A DNA stretch of 64,000 nucleotides, taken from NCBI GenBank assembly GCA_018239845.1, contig JAFEGO010000092.1:111949-175948 (forward strand). The letters run 5' to 3'. The notes under the pieces are model-generated. The model saw nothing but the letters and a program-made list of their open reading frames with translations, did not search any database and was not told the DNA's origin. This DNA is from Verrucomicrobiota bacterium (GTDB lineage: Bacteria; Verrucomicrobiota; Verrucomicrobiia; Opitutales; Opitutaceae). A program made the translations under genes and the position numbers. Position 1 is the stretch's first letter. Each line of letters begins with the position of its first letter. Positions 14,221 through 23,700 of the stretch are shown here, piece by piece.

Positions 14221-14874
14221 TCAGGGCCGCGTGCGTTCCTGCCAGCGGACGGCAGCGCGGACGAGCTCGGCGCTGTCGGCCAGGACGAGCTTCTCGCGGA
14301 TGCGGGCGTAGTAAGTCTGCACCGTCTTCAGGCTGATGCCGAGGTCGTTGGCGATGCGGCGGGTGGAGTGGCCCTCGCCGAGGCGGCGGAAGACATCGAG
14401 CTCGCGGTCGCTGAGGGCCTCGGGAGTGGCGGCCTGCTCGGCCGGGCGGCTGACCATCCGCCCGGCGAGCACGGCCAGCACGGCGGGTTCGGCGTAGATC
14501 TGGCCGGCGTGGACTTGGCGGATGGCTGAGACGATCTGGTGGGTGGACTCGCGCTTCATCACGTAGCCGCGCGCCCCGGAGCGGAGCGCCCGCTCCACGT
14601 CGCCGATCTCCTCGTGCATGGAGAGCACGAGGGATTTGGTATCGGGCAGGTGGAGACGCAGGTCCTTGATGAGGTCGAGGCCGGAGCCGCGCTGGAGGGA
14701 GAGGTCCACGATGGCGATGTCGGGCGGGGCGGCCATCATGGCGGCGAGGGCGTCGGCGCAGTCGCCGGACTCGCCGCAAACCTCCCAGCCGGGCTGGAGG
14801 CGCAGGAGGTTGCCCAGCCACTCCCGCACAAGGGGATGGTCGTCTACCAGGAAGATGCGCAGGGGGGGCGTCAT
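14221..14874 (-). CDS. NarL/FixJ-family response regulator
   Basis: The protein is 217 residues from ATG 14874. The receiver domain has the acidic pair in FLVDD, the phospho-acceptor Asp57 in AIVDLSL, and the conserved Lys in GYVMKRE. After a linker, the C-terminal LuxR-type helix-turn-helix runs from about residue 150 (LSDRELDVFRRLGEGHSTRR, with the recognition helix in SLKTVQTYY). Its start overlaps the kinase stop codon (ATGA), a mark of translational coupling. It is therefore the cognate regulator of the kinase; the target genes are unknown. Confidence 0.93.
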   Translation of the reverse strand: MTPPLRIFLVDDHPLVREWLGNLLRLQPGWEVCGESGDCADALAAMMAAPPDIAIVDLSLQRGSGLDLIKDLRLHLPDTKSLVLSMHEEIGDVERALRSGARGYVMKRESTHQIVSAIRQVHAGQIYAEPAVLAVLAGRMVSRPAEQAATPEALSDRELDVFRRLGEGHSTRRIANDLGISLKTVQTYYARIREKLVLADSAELVRAAVRWQERTRP

Positions 14875-16007
14875 GTCGGCTGGATGCCCGGGCGGGGGAG
14901 GTGGCAGATCACGCACGTGCCCGGGCCGCCCGGGGCGGGCGCGACCGTGAGGGTGCCGCCGATGAGCAGGGCGCGGTGCTCCATGATGCGGCGGCCCATG
15001 CCGCGGCGTCCGGCATCGCCGGCCGGAAGGCCGGTGCCGTTGTCGCGCACCATCAGGAAGGTGGCCTCGCCATTGCCGCCGAGGATGAGCTCAACTTGGG
15101 TGGGCCGGGCGTGGCGCACGGCGTTGCGGAGGGCCTCCTGCGCGATGCGGAACAGCTGCGCGCAGCTGGCGGCGTCGGGGATGGCCGGCACGCCTTCGAA
15201 CTTGAAGCTGCAGGTGATGCCGCCGCTGGAGGCCTTGGCGGCGAGGTCGGCGAGCTCCTCGGCGAAGGTGCCCGGCTCGATGCTGGCGAGGAGGAGGCCG
15301 CGTGCGATCTGACGGGTCTTGCGGATGCTCTCCTCGACGTAGTGGACGATGGCCTGCGCGTCCTGCGCGGCGGTGCGGTCGGTCTTGTTGAGCTGCTCGG
15401 CGAGGACCTTGGTGGCGAGGGCGGTGCCGGTGAGCTGCTGGCACAGATCGTCGTGGAGCTCGCGGCCGATCGCGCTGCGCTCGCGGGCCCCGATGTCGAG
15501 GAGCTCGCGCTCGAGCTGCTGGCGCACCTTGATGGACTCCTGCAGGGCCTGGGTGCGCTCGACGACGCGGCGGTCGAGATTGCGGAAGAGCGAGAGGAGG
15601 CCGTGGACCAGCCAGATCAGGATGAAATAAACAATGAGGTCGGTGAGCCGGTTCCAGAAGATTACCAGCGGGTAGGCGTAGGGTCCGTAGGCGAGGTCGC
15701 CGCCTACGCGGACTGCGATGCAGAGGAGGGCAACGACACAGCCGGTGCGCGGCCCGAGCCAGGCGACCGACAGGATGATCGGCACGAGGTAGAACAGTTC
15801 GAGCGAAAGCCGCTGGCCGGTGAGATAATCGATCCAGCCGATCAGCGCGACAAAGAGCGCGACGATAAAGACGGAGCGGCCCCGGCTGTGGTTGGGGGCG
15901 ACGGCCAGATGCGCGAGATCCCAGAAGCGTTTTTCGGACGGACCGGGCTCAACTGCCGTTTTTTCCTGCACGCGCGCACACTGGTGCGGGCGTGCATAAT
16001 GCGTCAA
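14871..16007 (-). CDS. NarX-type sensor histidine kinase
   Basis: The 378-residue kinase begins with about 45 soluble residues, then four hydrophobic segments between about 46 and 140 form a membrane sensor without a large periplasmic loop. A short coiled coil leads to a HisKA_3 dimerisation domain, ERSAIGRELHDDLCQQL, with phospho-acceptor His185. The HATPase domain shows the N box (EALRNAVRHA), DNGTG and GRRGMG. This is the layout of NarX/DegS-class kinases that pair with LuxR-type regulators, and the next gene encodes one. The signal is unknown; the membrane-only sensor suggests an envelope or membrane stimulus. Confidence 0.92.
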   Translation of the reverse strand: MTHYARPHQCARVQEKTAVEPGPSEKRFWDLAHLAVAPNHSRGRSVFIVALFVALIGWIDYLTGQRLSLELFYLVPIILSVAWLGPRTGCVVALLCIAVRVGGDLAYGPYAYPLVIFWNRLTDLIVYFILIWLVHGLLSLFRNLDRRVVERTQALQESIKVRQQLERELLDIGARERSAIGRELHDDLCQQLTGTALATKVLAEQLNKTDRTAAQDAQAIVHYVEESIRKTRQIARGLLLASIEPGTFAEELADLAAKASSGGITCSFKFEGVPAIPDAASCAQLFRIAQEALRNAVRHARPTQVELILGGNGEATFLMVRDNGTGLPAGDAGRRGMGRRIMEHRALLIGGTLTVAPAPGGPGTCVICHLPRPGIQPT

Positions 16008-16039
16008 GGCTGGCCGTCACCAGTACGGCAGGACGTGCG

Positions 16040-16582
16040 CTAGGCGGGTCCGGCCGCAGGCGGACGGGCCTTGAAGGCGACCCCGAGCTGGAGCTCGGTG
16101 TAGCCGCGGGCAAGCAGTCTCTGCTCGATGCGGGCGACCAGCTCGCCGAGCGCCGCGGTGGCCTCGGCATCGAGGGGCCGGGCCTCGCCGGTGGATCTGT
16201 CGGTGATGAAAAAAGTGCGGGGCTGGCCGAGGTTGAGCGACCACAGGATGTTGCCGCTGGCGTCGAGGGTGCGGGAGGCGACGTGGATTTTCTCGAGCGA
16301 GATCATGTTGCGAAAAATCGTGACGAGGCTGAAGTGGGCGCGCCCGAGCCGGAGATGAAGATCGTTGAGGGTAGTGGGCGCGGGCCGGTCGAGCATGGCC
16401 CGGAGCATCGCGAGCCGGCACGGGGTGGCGCGCAGGCCATTGAAGCTGAGCAGACTGACCAGTTCCACGAACGAAGGTGCCGGTGATTGTGGGCTGAGGG
16501 CGGGCTGCACCGGGGTGATGGACGCAAAAGGGTGCGCCGTTTCGTCGGGTTGAGGTGAAGCAGGGATGCGGGACGGGCTCAT
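16040..16582 (-). CDS. Fur-superfamily-like regulator lacking the metal-binding residues
   Basis: The 180-residue protein has a Pro/Ser-rich head of about 40 residues, then a Fur-type winged helix: GLRATPCRLAMLRAML (49-64), a helix pair, and HFSLVTIFRNMISLEK (83-98), which matches the islaTVYRnLelLe pattern of Fur/Zur/PerR. The wing follows (NILWSLN). The part that should carry the HHHH and CxxC ligands reads GQPRTFFITDRSTGE, with no His or Cys, so the regulatory zinc site and the structural site are gone. DNA binding without metal sensing is the inference. Its upstream region has two perfect palindromes, possible autoregulatory sites. Family assignment is by pattern only. Confidence 0.6.
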   Translation of the reverse strand: MSPSRIPASPQPDETAHPFASITPVQPALSPQSPAPSFVELVSLLSFNGLRATPCRLAMLRAMLDRPAPTTLNDLHLRLGRAHFSLVTIFRNMISLEKIHVASRTLDASGNILWSLNLGQPRTFFITDRSTGEARPLDAEATAALGELVARIEQRLLARGYTELQLGVAFKARPPAAGPA

Positions 16583-16604
16583 GGTCAGTTAAGAAGTCGG
16601 ATTC

Positions 16605-16616
16605 AGGTGATCACCT
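16605..16616. promoter_or_regulatory. Candidate operator palindrome 1
   Basis: AGGTGATCACCT is a perfect 12-bp palindrome 23 bases upstream of the Fur-like gene start. It may be a repressor site; no direct evidence. Confidence 0.35.
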
Positions 16617-16619
16617 TAA

Positions 16620-16635
16620 TTTTTAGGCCTAAAAA
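16620..16635. promoter_or_regulatory. Candidate operator palindrome 2
   Basis: TTTTTAGGCCTAAAAA is a perfect 16-bp palindrome four bases from palindrome 1, in the intergenic region shared by the Fur-like gene (minus) and the RNase P RNA (plus). Its size and AT-rich flanks resemble a dimeric repressor site. Confidence 0.4.
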
Positions 16636-16771
16636 GGGTGGAAAATTCAGTCCTAGGCAAGATTTTGACGATAAATCTAGGGTGTTTACCTATATCTAAC
16701 CGGGAGTGAAGGACATCCGTTAAATACAACAGGGCTTGCAGTTTCGGGGGCGGAGCCTCTGGGTGAGGGCG

Positions 16772-17245
16772 TTAGCTTTGGGGCTTGGTTGTCGCTCCGA
16801 GTTCTTTGATCCCAAGGTGCGGGTAACGCCGCGCCCGATGATATTCGGAGAGGAAAGTCCGGACACCGCAGGGCAGGATGCTGCGCCAGCTGCAAGGCGA
16901 GCGCAGGCGCCACGGGTCAAGCCGTGGCGATGGACAGTGTCACAGAAAACAGACCGCCCGGAGCGGTCCGCCGCGAGGCGGGCCGGGCCGGGTAAGGGTG
17001 AAAAGGTGGGGTAAGAGCCCACCGCGTCGGCCGCGAGGCCGGCGGCATGAAAAACCCCATCCGGTGCAAGGCAAAATAGGTGGCTGGGCGGCCCGTCCCA
17101 TAGCCACGGGTATGCCGCATCCGCCGGCGAAACGCGCAAGCGGGCCGACGGCGGGCGGGGTCATCGCAAGGTGGCCCTGAGAGAAATGACAGCCAAAGCG
17201 CCGCAAGGCGTGGAACAGAATCCGGCTTACCGGCCCCAAAGCTAA
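16772..17245 (+). ncRNA. rnpB: RNase P RNA, bacterial class A
   Basis: The universal P4 5' strand and following core, GAGGAAAGTCCGGACACC, is at about 16848-16865. ACAGAAAACAGACCGCC (about 16940-16958), GGGTGAAAAGGTGGGGTAAG (about 16995-17015) and the 3' core ACAGAATCCGGCTTAC (about 17215-17230) are all in the right order. The ends are set by P1: TTAGCTTTGGGGC at 16772-16784 pairs over 13 bp with GCCCCAAAGCTAA at 17233-17245. P2 is CTCCGA (16795-16800) with TCGGAG (16845-16850). The span of about 474 nt is longer than the usual 350-400. This is the catalytic RNA that matures tRNA 5' ends. No promoter could be placed with confidence. Confidence 0.95.
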
Positions 17246-17272
17246 TATATCTTTAAGTTAGGAGGGGAGGGG

Positions 17273-17329
17273 CGGCTCTCCGAGCCGGCCGCCGCGCAAC
17301 CACGGACGCCTCGGAAAGGCGTCCCTACC
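17273..17329. repeat. GGACGCC-type palindrome pair
   Basis: CGGCTC/GAGCCG (17273-17287) and GGACGCCT/AGGCGTCC (17304-17324), followed by CTACC, lie between rnpB and rpsT. The same two units occur, in a different arrangement, at 42321-42401. Confidence 0.7.
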
Positions 17330-17417
17330 AGATAACTGGACACCACCCTCTGACATTAACCCTTGACGGCGGGGCGCGGATTTGGGTTTCTGTCCGACTC
17401 AAATCTCCCAACCGATC

Positions 17418-17678
17418 ATGGCCAACACCAAATCTGCCATCAAAGCCGCTCGCAAGACGGTCCGTCTCACCAGCCGCAACCGCAGCGTCGCTACCAATCT
17501 CAAGACCCTGCGCAAGAAGCTCGACACCGCTGCCAAGGGCACCGACCTCGCCGCCACCAAGGCTGCTGCGAGCGCCTACGTCTCCGCGATGGCCAAGGCC
17601 ACCAAGTCGGGCGTCGTGCACCGCAATGCCGCCAGCCGCGCCAACGCGCACGTCGCGAAGTACGTCTTCGCCAAGTAA
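17418..17678 (+). CDS. rpsT: 30S ribosomal protein S20
   Basis: The 86-residue basic, Ala/Lys-rich helical protein begins MANTKSAIKAARKT, the classic bS20 N-terminus, and has GVVHRNAASRANAHVAKYV near the end, where bS20 has its G..hkn.A.R.kSrL pattern. It binds 16S rRNA early in 30S assembly. An upstream in-frame start at 17382 would add 12 residues and is rejected. The start has no Shine-Dalgarno sequence. It follows the RNase P RNA and ends in its own hairpin terminator. Confidence 0.96.
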   Translation: MANTKSAIKAARKTVRLTSRNRSVATNLKTLRKKLDTAAKGTDLAATKAAASAYVSAMAKATKSGVVHRNAASRANAHVAKYVFAK

Positions 17679-17710
17679 TCAGCCGGGCGCCGTCCGCGCT
17701 TTTCCCCCTT

Positions 17711-17743
17711 AACTCCGCGAGCCGAAAGGCCGCGGAGTTTTTT
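17711..17743 (+). terminator. Rho-independent terminator of rpsT
   Basis: ACTCCGCG (17712-17719) pairs with CGCGGAGT (17731-17738) across an 11-base loop and is followed by six T residues. Confidence 0.9.
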
Positions 17744-17758
17744 GTGCAGGTGATAGGC

Positions 17759-17877
17759 AACCGCGAATGGACGCGAATTCACGCGAATAAAATCCCGGCC
17801 ATTGAAGGCGTGGCCTGTCGAGGCAAGTCAGCAGGCTATCCTCAGGCATTCGCGTGAATTCGCGTCCATTTGCGGTT
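17759..17877. repeat. Long inverted repeat with 30-bp arms (MITE/REP-like)
   Basis: The arms at 17759-17788 and 17848-17877 are complements in 29 of 30 positions, around the core GGACGCGAATTCACGCGAAT. The 59-base spacer has no gene. It lies between rpsT and addB. A degenerate single copy of the same motif (CGCGAATCACGCGAAT) is at about 5769-5784. Confidence 0.8.
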
Positions 17878-17928
17878 AAACATTCTCACTGGTTCCTTGC
17901 GGGCGGCGCGATGGTCGCTGCATGATTC

Positions 17929-20736
17929 ATGGCACGCGTGATGCCATCGCCCCGCCGCCATTTTCTCCCGTGGGATCGTCCGCTGCTGCCGCAGGCAGCG
18001 GCGTGGCTGGCGGGTGGGTGGGAGGGCGGCGCGCCGCTCGATCTTTCGCGCACGCTCGTGCTCGTGCCGACGCGGCAGTCGGGCCGGCGGTTCCGCGAGG
18101 CGCTCGCGGAGTACGCGGCGGCGCGGGGACAGGCGGCGTTTCCGCCCCGGGTCGTCGCGCCCAACACGCTCGTCGCCCTCGGCGTCGCCGAGGACACAGC
18201 TCCGGCGCTGGAGTCGCTGCTGGCCTGGGCGGACGTGCTGCGCGGCTTGGAGCGCGGGGAATTGGGCGACGTTTTTCCGGCTGGCGTGCCCGAGGGCGAT
18301 GTCACCTGGGCGCTGCAGATGGCGCAGCAACTTTTGCGGCTGCAGGCGGCGCTGGCCGAAGGCGGGCTGCGGCTCGGCGATGTGGCGGCGCGGGCCGGCG
18401 CGGATTTCGCCGAGCAGATGCGGTGGGCGGGGCTCGCGGAGCTGGAGGCGCGCTACGACGCTGTGCTCGCAGCGCACGGGCTGCGCGACGCGCAGGCGGC
18501 GAAGATCACCGCCGCGCAAGCCGGGGCGGCGACGGCGGAATTTGACCGCGTGGTCGTGCTTGGCACGCCGGACCCGCTGCCGCTGGCCATCGCGGCGCTG
18601 GCCGCGCAAGAGAAGGTCGTGGACGTCGTGATCTTCGCCCCTGAGTCCGAGTCGGGGAGCTTTGACGAATGGGGCCGGCCCGTGGCGGAGCTCTGGGCCC
18701 GCCGGGAGATCGCGCTCGGAGCGTTTGAGGATCGGGTGAAGCTCTGTGCCGATCCCGCGGCGCAGGCGGGGCGGGCCGCGGCGGTGGCGCGCAGCTATGC
18801 GGTGCCCGACGGCCTCGTGGCGCTCGGCGTGGCCGATCCGGAGGTCGCGCCGCTGCTACACGGCGAACTCGCGCGGGCCGGCGTCGCGGTCTTCAACCCC
18901 GAAGGCCAGCCGCAGCGCGGCGAGCAGCTCTGGCATCTGCTGTCGGCGCTCGCCGCGCTGGCGCGGGAAGCCAGCTTTGCGCACGTCGAAGCGCTGGCGC
19001 GCTGCCCGGATTTCCTGCACTGGCTGCGCGCGCGGATCGGCGCGGGGTTTTCGCCCGCGAAGTTTTTAAAGCAGCTCGACGACCTGCGGGCGGACCACCT
19101 GCCGGCCGATCTCGCGGAGGCGCAGCGGCACGCGGACTCGCGCGAGCTGGCGCTGGTCGGCGAGCTGCGCCGGCTGCTGCGCACCGGCGAGTTTCCGCAC
19201 AACGCGGTGGCGGCGCTCGCGGAGATTTTTGCGGCGCGCAAGCTCGACCTCATGCGCGACGCCGATGCCCGGCTCGGCGAATCGGCCCGGGCGTGGACCG
19301 AGGTGCTGCATGCCTGCGCGGCGGCGAAGGAGCGTTTTCCCGCGCTGGGCGAGGCCGGATGGTGGGATCTCGCCCTTCAGCTTTTTGGCGATACGGCGCG
19401 TGCCGTGGAAAAACCGCCGGGTGCGCTCGAGCTGCAGGGCTGGCTGGAATTGCTCTACGAAGACGCGCCGCACCTCGTCGTCGCCGGACTCAATGACGGC
19501 CGTGTGCCTGATGCGGTGACGGGCGATGCGTTTTTGCCGGAATCGCTGCGGGTGCGGCTCGGGCTGAAGACCAATGCCGCGCGATTCGCGCGCGATGCGT
19601 ACCTCCTGCAGGCGATGGCCGCGTGCCGCGAGGGCGGCGCGGTCGCAGGACGAATCGACCTGCTCTACGGCAAGACCACCGCCGACGGCGATCCGCTGCG
19701 GCCCTCGCGGCTGCTGCTGCAGTGCGCGGATGCGGCGCTGCCGGCGCGCGTGGCGTTTTTGTTTCGCGAGCCCGAACTGGCGGCGGAGACGCCGGCGTGG
19801 ACCCGCGCGTGGCAACTCGCGCCGCGCCGCGCGGAACCGCCGGCGAAGGTCTCCGTCACCTCGCTCAAGGGCTGGCTCGCGTGCCCGTTTCGCTTCTACC
19901 TGCGCACGGTATTGAAGATGGAGTCGGTCGATCCGGCGAAGAGCGAACTCGACGCCATGGACTTCGGCACGCTCTGCCACGCCGCGCTCGAGGCGATGGG
20001 CCGGGATGAGGCGATGCGCGACTGCACGGACGCGGCGACGCTGCGGGAATTTCTCCTGGCGAAACTCGACCGCGCGGTGCGCCGCCGCTTCGGCGACAAC
20101 CTCGCGCTGCCGCTCCTGATCCAGGTGGCATCGGCCCGGCAACGGCTCGGACAGGTGGCGGAAGTGCAGGCCCGCGAACGTGCGGCGGGCTGGGTGATCG
20201 AGCAGGTGGAGCAGGGCTTCGAGACGGAGATCGCGGGCCTCGTCATCCGCGGCAAGATCGACCGCGTGGACCGCCACCGCGAGACCGGTGCGATCCGCCT
20301 CCTTGATTACAAGACCTCCGACACCGCGATCGCGCCGCAGGCCGCGCACCTGCGTCCGGTGCGCGGCGACGAGACGCCGCCGCCGTGGGTGCTGGTGGAA
20401 CTCGGCGACAAGCTGCGCGCGTGGGCCGACCTGCAGCTCCCGCTCTACCGGCACGCGCTTGCCGCGCAGTTCCCTGGTGAGGTGACTTGCGGCTATTTCA
20501 ATCTGCCCAAGGCCGTCGGCGACACCGGCCTCGCGTTGTGGGAGGATTACACCCGTGACCTGCACGCGTCGGCGATGGCCGCCACGGAGGGCGTGTGCGC
20601 GGCGATCCGCGCCGGGGAGTTCTGGCCGCCCAATCCGCACATCGACGAGCGGCTGGACGAGTTTGCCGAGCTGTTTCACCGCGGCGCGGCGGAGAGCATC
20701 GCGTGGGCCGGCGCGGCGAAAGGAGGCGGCGCATGA
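17929..20736 (+). CDS. addB: AddB-type subunit of a helicase-nuclease, PD-(D/E)XK nuclease
   Basis: The 935-residue protein has an inactivated helicase-like N-terminal region (LVLVPTRQSGRRFREAL near residue 45) and a C-terminal PD-(D/E)XK nuclease. The nuclease has FGTLCHAALE (about residue 680), then GKIDRVDR and IRLLDYKTSD (about 775-800), the D...DYK catalytic set. With AddA it would resect double-strand breaks for RecA loading. The four-cysteine Fe-S staple seen in Firmicute AddB is not visible at the C-terminus. ATG 17941 is an alternative start four codons in. It overlaps addA by four bases, typical of the pair. Confidence 0.87.
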   Translation: MARVMPSPRRHFLPWDRPLLPQAAAWLAGGWEGGAPLDLSRTLVLVPTRQSGRRFREALAEYAAARGQAAFPPRVVAPNTLVALGVAEDTAPALESLLAWADVLRGLERGELGDVFPAGVPEGDVTWALQMAQQLLRLQAALAEGGLRLGDVAARAGADFAEQMRWAGLAELEARYDAVLAAHGLRDAQAAKITAAQAGAATAEFDRVVVLGTPDPLPLAIAALAAQEKVVDVVIFAPESESGSFDEWGRPVAELWARREIALGAFEDRVKLCADPAAQAGRAAAVARSYAVPDGLVALGVADPEVAPLLHGELARAGVAVFNPEGQPQRGEQLWHLLSALAALAREASFAHVEALARCPDFLHWLRARIGAGFSPAKFLKQLDDLRADHLPADLAEAQRHADSRELALVGELRRLLRTGEFPHNAVAALAEIFAARKLDLMRDADARLGESARAWTEVLHACAAAKERFPALGEAGWWDLALQLFGDTARAVEKPPGALELQGWLELLYEDAPHLVVAGLNDGRVPDAVTGDAFLPESLRVRLGLKTNAARFARDAYLLQAMAACREGGAVAGRIDLLYGKTTADGDPLRPSRLLLQCADAALPARVAFLFREPELAAETPAWTRAWQLAPRRAEPPAKVSVTSLKGWLACPFRFYLRTVLKMESVDPAKSELDAMDFGTLCHAALEAMGRDEAMRDCTDAATLREFLLAKLDRAVRRRFGDNLALPLLIQVASARQRLGQVAEVQARERAAGWVIEQVEQGFETEIAGLVIRGKIDRVDRHRETGAIRLLDYKTSDTAIAPQAAHLRPVRGDETPPPWVLVELGDKLRAWADLQLPLYRHALAAQFPGEVTCGYFNLPKAVGDTGLALWEDYTRDLHASAMAATEGVCAAIRAGEFWPPNPHIDERLDEFAELFHRGAAESIAWAGAAKGGGA
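20721..20726 (+). promoter_or_regulatory. Strong Shine-Dalgarno of addA
   Basis: AGGAGG lies six bases before the addA ATG (20733), inside the end of addB. It is the clearest such site in the window, where most starts lack one, and it fixes the addA start. Confidence 0.75.
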
Positions 20737-23700
20737 AACCGCTGCGGCACGAGATGATCCTGGCGTCGGCCGGGTCGGGCAAGACCTTCGCCCTGACCGA
20801 CCGCTTCGTGGCGCTGCTCGCGGGCGGTGCTAAACCGGAACGCATCATGGCGCTGACCTTCACGCGCAAGGCGGCGGGCGAATTCTTCGACGAGATCCTG
20901 AAGAAGATCGCCGGCGCCGCGTCCAATCCCGCCCAGGCTGCGGCGCTGGCGGAGCGCATCGACGCGCCGCAGCTCGGCTGCGCGGATTTCCTCGCGATGC
21001 TGCGGGCGGTGACGGGTGCGATGCACCGGCTGCGGCTCGGCACGCTCGACGGGTTTTTCGCGCAGGTGGTGCGGTCGTTTCCGCTGGAGCTGGGCCTGAC
21101 CGGGGATTTCGAGGTGCTGCAGGAGCACGCGGCGCGCGTGGAGCGGCAGCGCGTGTTGCAGCGGATGTTTGCGCGCACGGGCGGGCTCGCGCCGGCGCAG
21201 CAGGAGTTCATCGAGGCGTTCAAGCGCGCGACCTTCGGCCGCGAGGAGAAGCGCCTCGGCGCACAGCTCGACGGATTTCTCGACGATTTCCAGGAGACGT
21301 TTCTCGCCGCGCCGCTGCGCGAGCAGTGGGGCAATCCGGCGCGCATCTGGCCCGACGGCAGCCCGTGGTTTGAGCATGAGGGCAAGCTGAGCGACGCCAT
21401 CGCGGAGCTGCAGGCCGCGCTCGCCTTGCGCGAGCTGACCGACGGGCAGCGTGGCCGCTGGGCGACGTTTTTCGCGGCGCTGCCGACGTGGGCGCCGGGC
21501 ATGGAGCTGGGCGACCTCGAGTACATGCTCAAGAACGCGCTGGCCGTCTGGCCGGCGCTGGAAGCCGGCGACGCGGTGCTGACCGTGGACCGGAAGAAAA
21601 TCGCGCTGGAGCCCGGCGAGTGCGCGGCGCTCGCGCGCATCGTGGCGGAGATCGTCGGCGGGGAAATGCAGCGGCGGCTGGAGACGACGCGCGGCATCCA
21701 CGCCGTGCTGCGCAGCTACGACGAGGTTTACCACGCGACCGTGCGGCGCGCGGGCAAGCTGACCTTCTCCGACGTGCAGCGGCTGCTCATGCCCGCGGCG
21801 GGCGGGCCGCGGCTCGCGCAGGGCGACGCGTTCGACGACGAGGCGCAGCGCCTGCAGATCGACTACCGGCTCGATGCGGAGACCGACCACTGGTTGCTCG
21901 ACGAATTCCAGGACACGAGCTTCGGGCAGTGGAGCATTTTGCGGAATCTCATCGACGAGGTCGTGCAGGACACGGAGGGGCGGCGCAGCTTCTTCTGCGT
22001 CGGCGACGTGAAGCAGGCGGTCTTCGCGTGGCGCGAGGGCGACCCGCAGCTGTTTCAGGAAATCTACCGGCACTACAATGCGATGGTCCCCGGCGCGATC
22101 GAGCAGCGGCCGCTGGTGGACTCGTGGCGCTCCGGCCCGCCGCTGATCGAGATGGTCAACGCGGTCTTCGGCGCCGACGAGGTGCTGGCGGAGCTTTTCC
22201 CCGGCAGCGCGAGCGCGCTCTGGAACAGCGTCTGGCGCGCCCACACCTCGGCCGTGCCGAAGCGCAATGGCCAGGCCGCCCTCCTGCACGCGGAGACGGA
22301 GGAGGAGCGCTGGGCGGCGACGCTGCGGATCCTCCAGGAGCTCAAGCCGCTGGAGCGCGGGCTCACCTGTGCCGTGCTGGTGCGGAAAAACGCCACGGCC
22401 ACGGCGCTCGCGGATTACCTGCGGCATTACGGGCATCTGCCCGCCGTGGCGGAGTCCGACCTGCACGTGTGCACGGACAATCCCCTTGGCGCGGCGCTGC
22501 TCGCCCTCATGCGCGCCGCGGCCCAGCCGGGAGACACCCTCGCGTGGGAGCACGTGCACATGACGCCGCTCGCGGCGGTGCTCGCGGCCGAGAACATCCT
22601 GTATCCGGAAAACCTGACCGAGCGCGTCTTGGGGCAGATCCATGCCGACGGCTTCGAGCGCACGGTGGAGGCCTGGCTGGCGCTGCTCCTGCCGCGGCTG
22701 CAGCCCGATGCCTTTACCCAGGTGCGCGCGCGGCAGTTTGCGGCGGCGGCGGGGCTGTTCGACGCGACGGGGAGCCGCGATGTGGCGGAATTTGTGGCCT
22801 TCATGGCGACGCACCGGGTGCGCGACGCCGAGAGCGCCGCGGTCGTGCGCGTAATGACGGTGCACAAGTCCAAGGGCCTCGGCTTCGACGTGGTCGTGCT
22901 GCCCGACTGGGAGGGCCAGACCCTGGAGTCGCGTCGCGACGGGCTTGCCGTCGCCAAGAACGAGGAGCGCGAAGTGGAGTGGGTGCTCGACCTGCCGCCG
23001 ACCCTTTTCCGCAGCGCCGACCCGGTGCTCTCGGCCCATGTGGCGGAGGAGAAGGCTGACGCGTGTTACGAAAACCTCTCGCTGCTCTACGTCGCGATGA
23101 CGCGCGCGAAACGCGGCATGTACCTGATCACGAAGCCGCCGGGCAAATCTGCGTCGGCGAATTTCCCGCGCGTGCTGCACGCGACCCTCGAGGCCGATGA
23201 GGCCATGCCGGTGCGGGTGGGGCAGCTTGAGTTGGAAGGCGTTTGGTCGGCCGGCGATCCCGACTGGCATCTCGCGCATCCTTTACACGAAGCCGAGCCG
23301 ACTCATTCCGAGCCGGCCGCGGAGTCCCTGGCGGTCGCGGGCCTGGTGCAGGCGCCGCGGCGGCCGGCGCGCCGGCCCTCGGATGAGCACGCCGGCGAGC
23401 TGGCCGCGGCGAAGCTCTTCGCGCTGGAGGGCCGGGGCGCGGCGGATTTCGGGACGGCGGTACACGCACTTTTTGAGGAAGTGGAGTGGGCGGGGCCCGC
23501 CGATGGGGCGGGCTTGGGGGTAAAGTGGGCCGAGTCTGGTCCGGCGACCGCCGAGGCGCTGGCCTGTCTGCGGGCGCCGGAACTGGCGGCAGTGTGGGCG
23601 CGGCCGGCCGGGGCGGCCGAGGTATGGCGCGAGCGGGCGTTTGAGATCGTGCTCGACGGCGCGTGGCTGACCGGGGTGTTTGACCGGGTGGTGGTGGAGC

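Noticed and set aside
16665..16697. TTGACG and TATATCT as a promoter for rnpB
   Set aside because: The spacing is 20 bases and the distance to the mature 5' end is about 75 bases, so the fit is poor.
17363..17391. TTGACG upstream of rpsT as a -35 element
   Set aside because: No acceptable -10 at 16-18 bases; GC-rich spacing.
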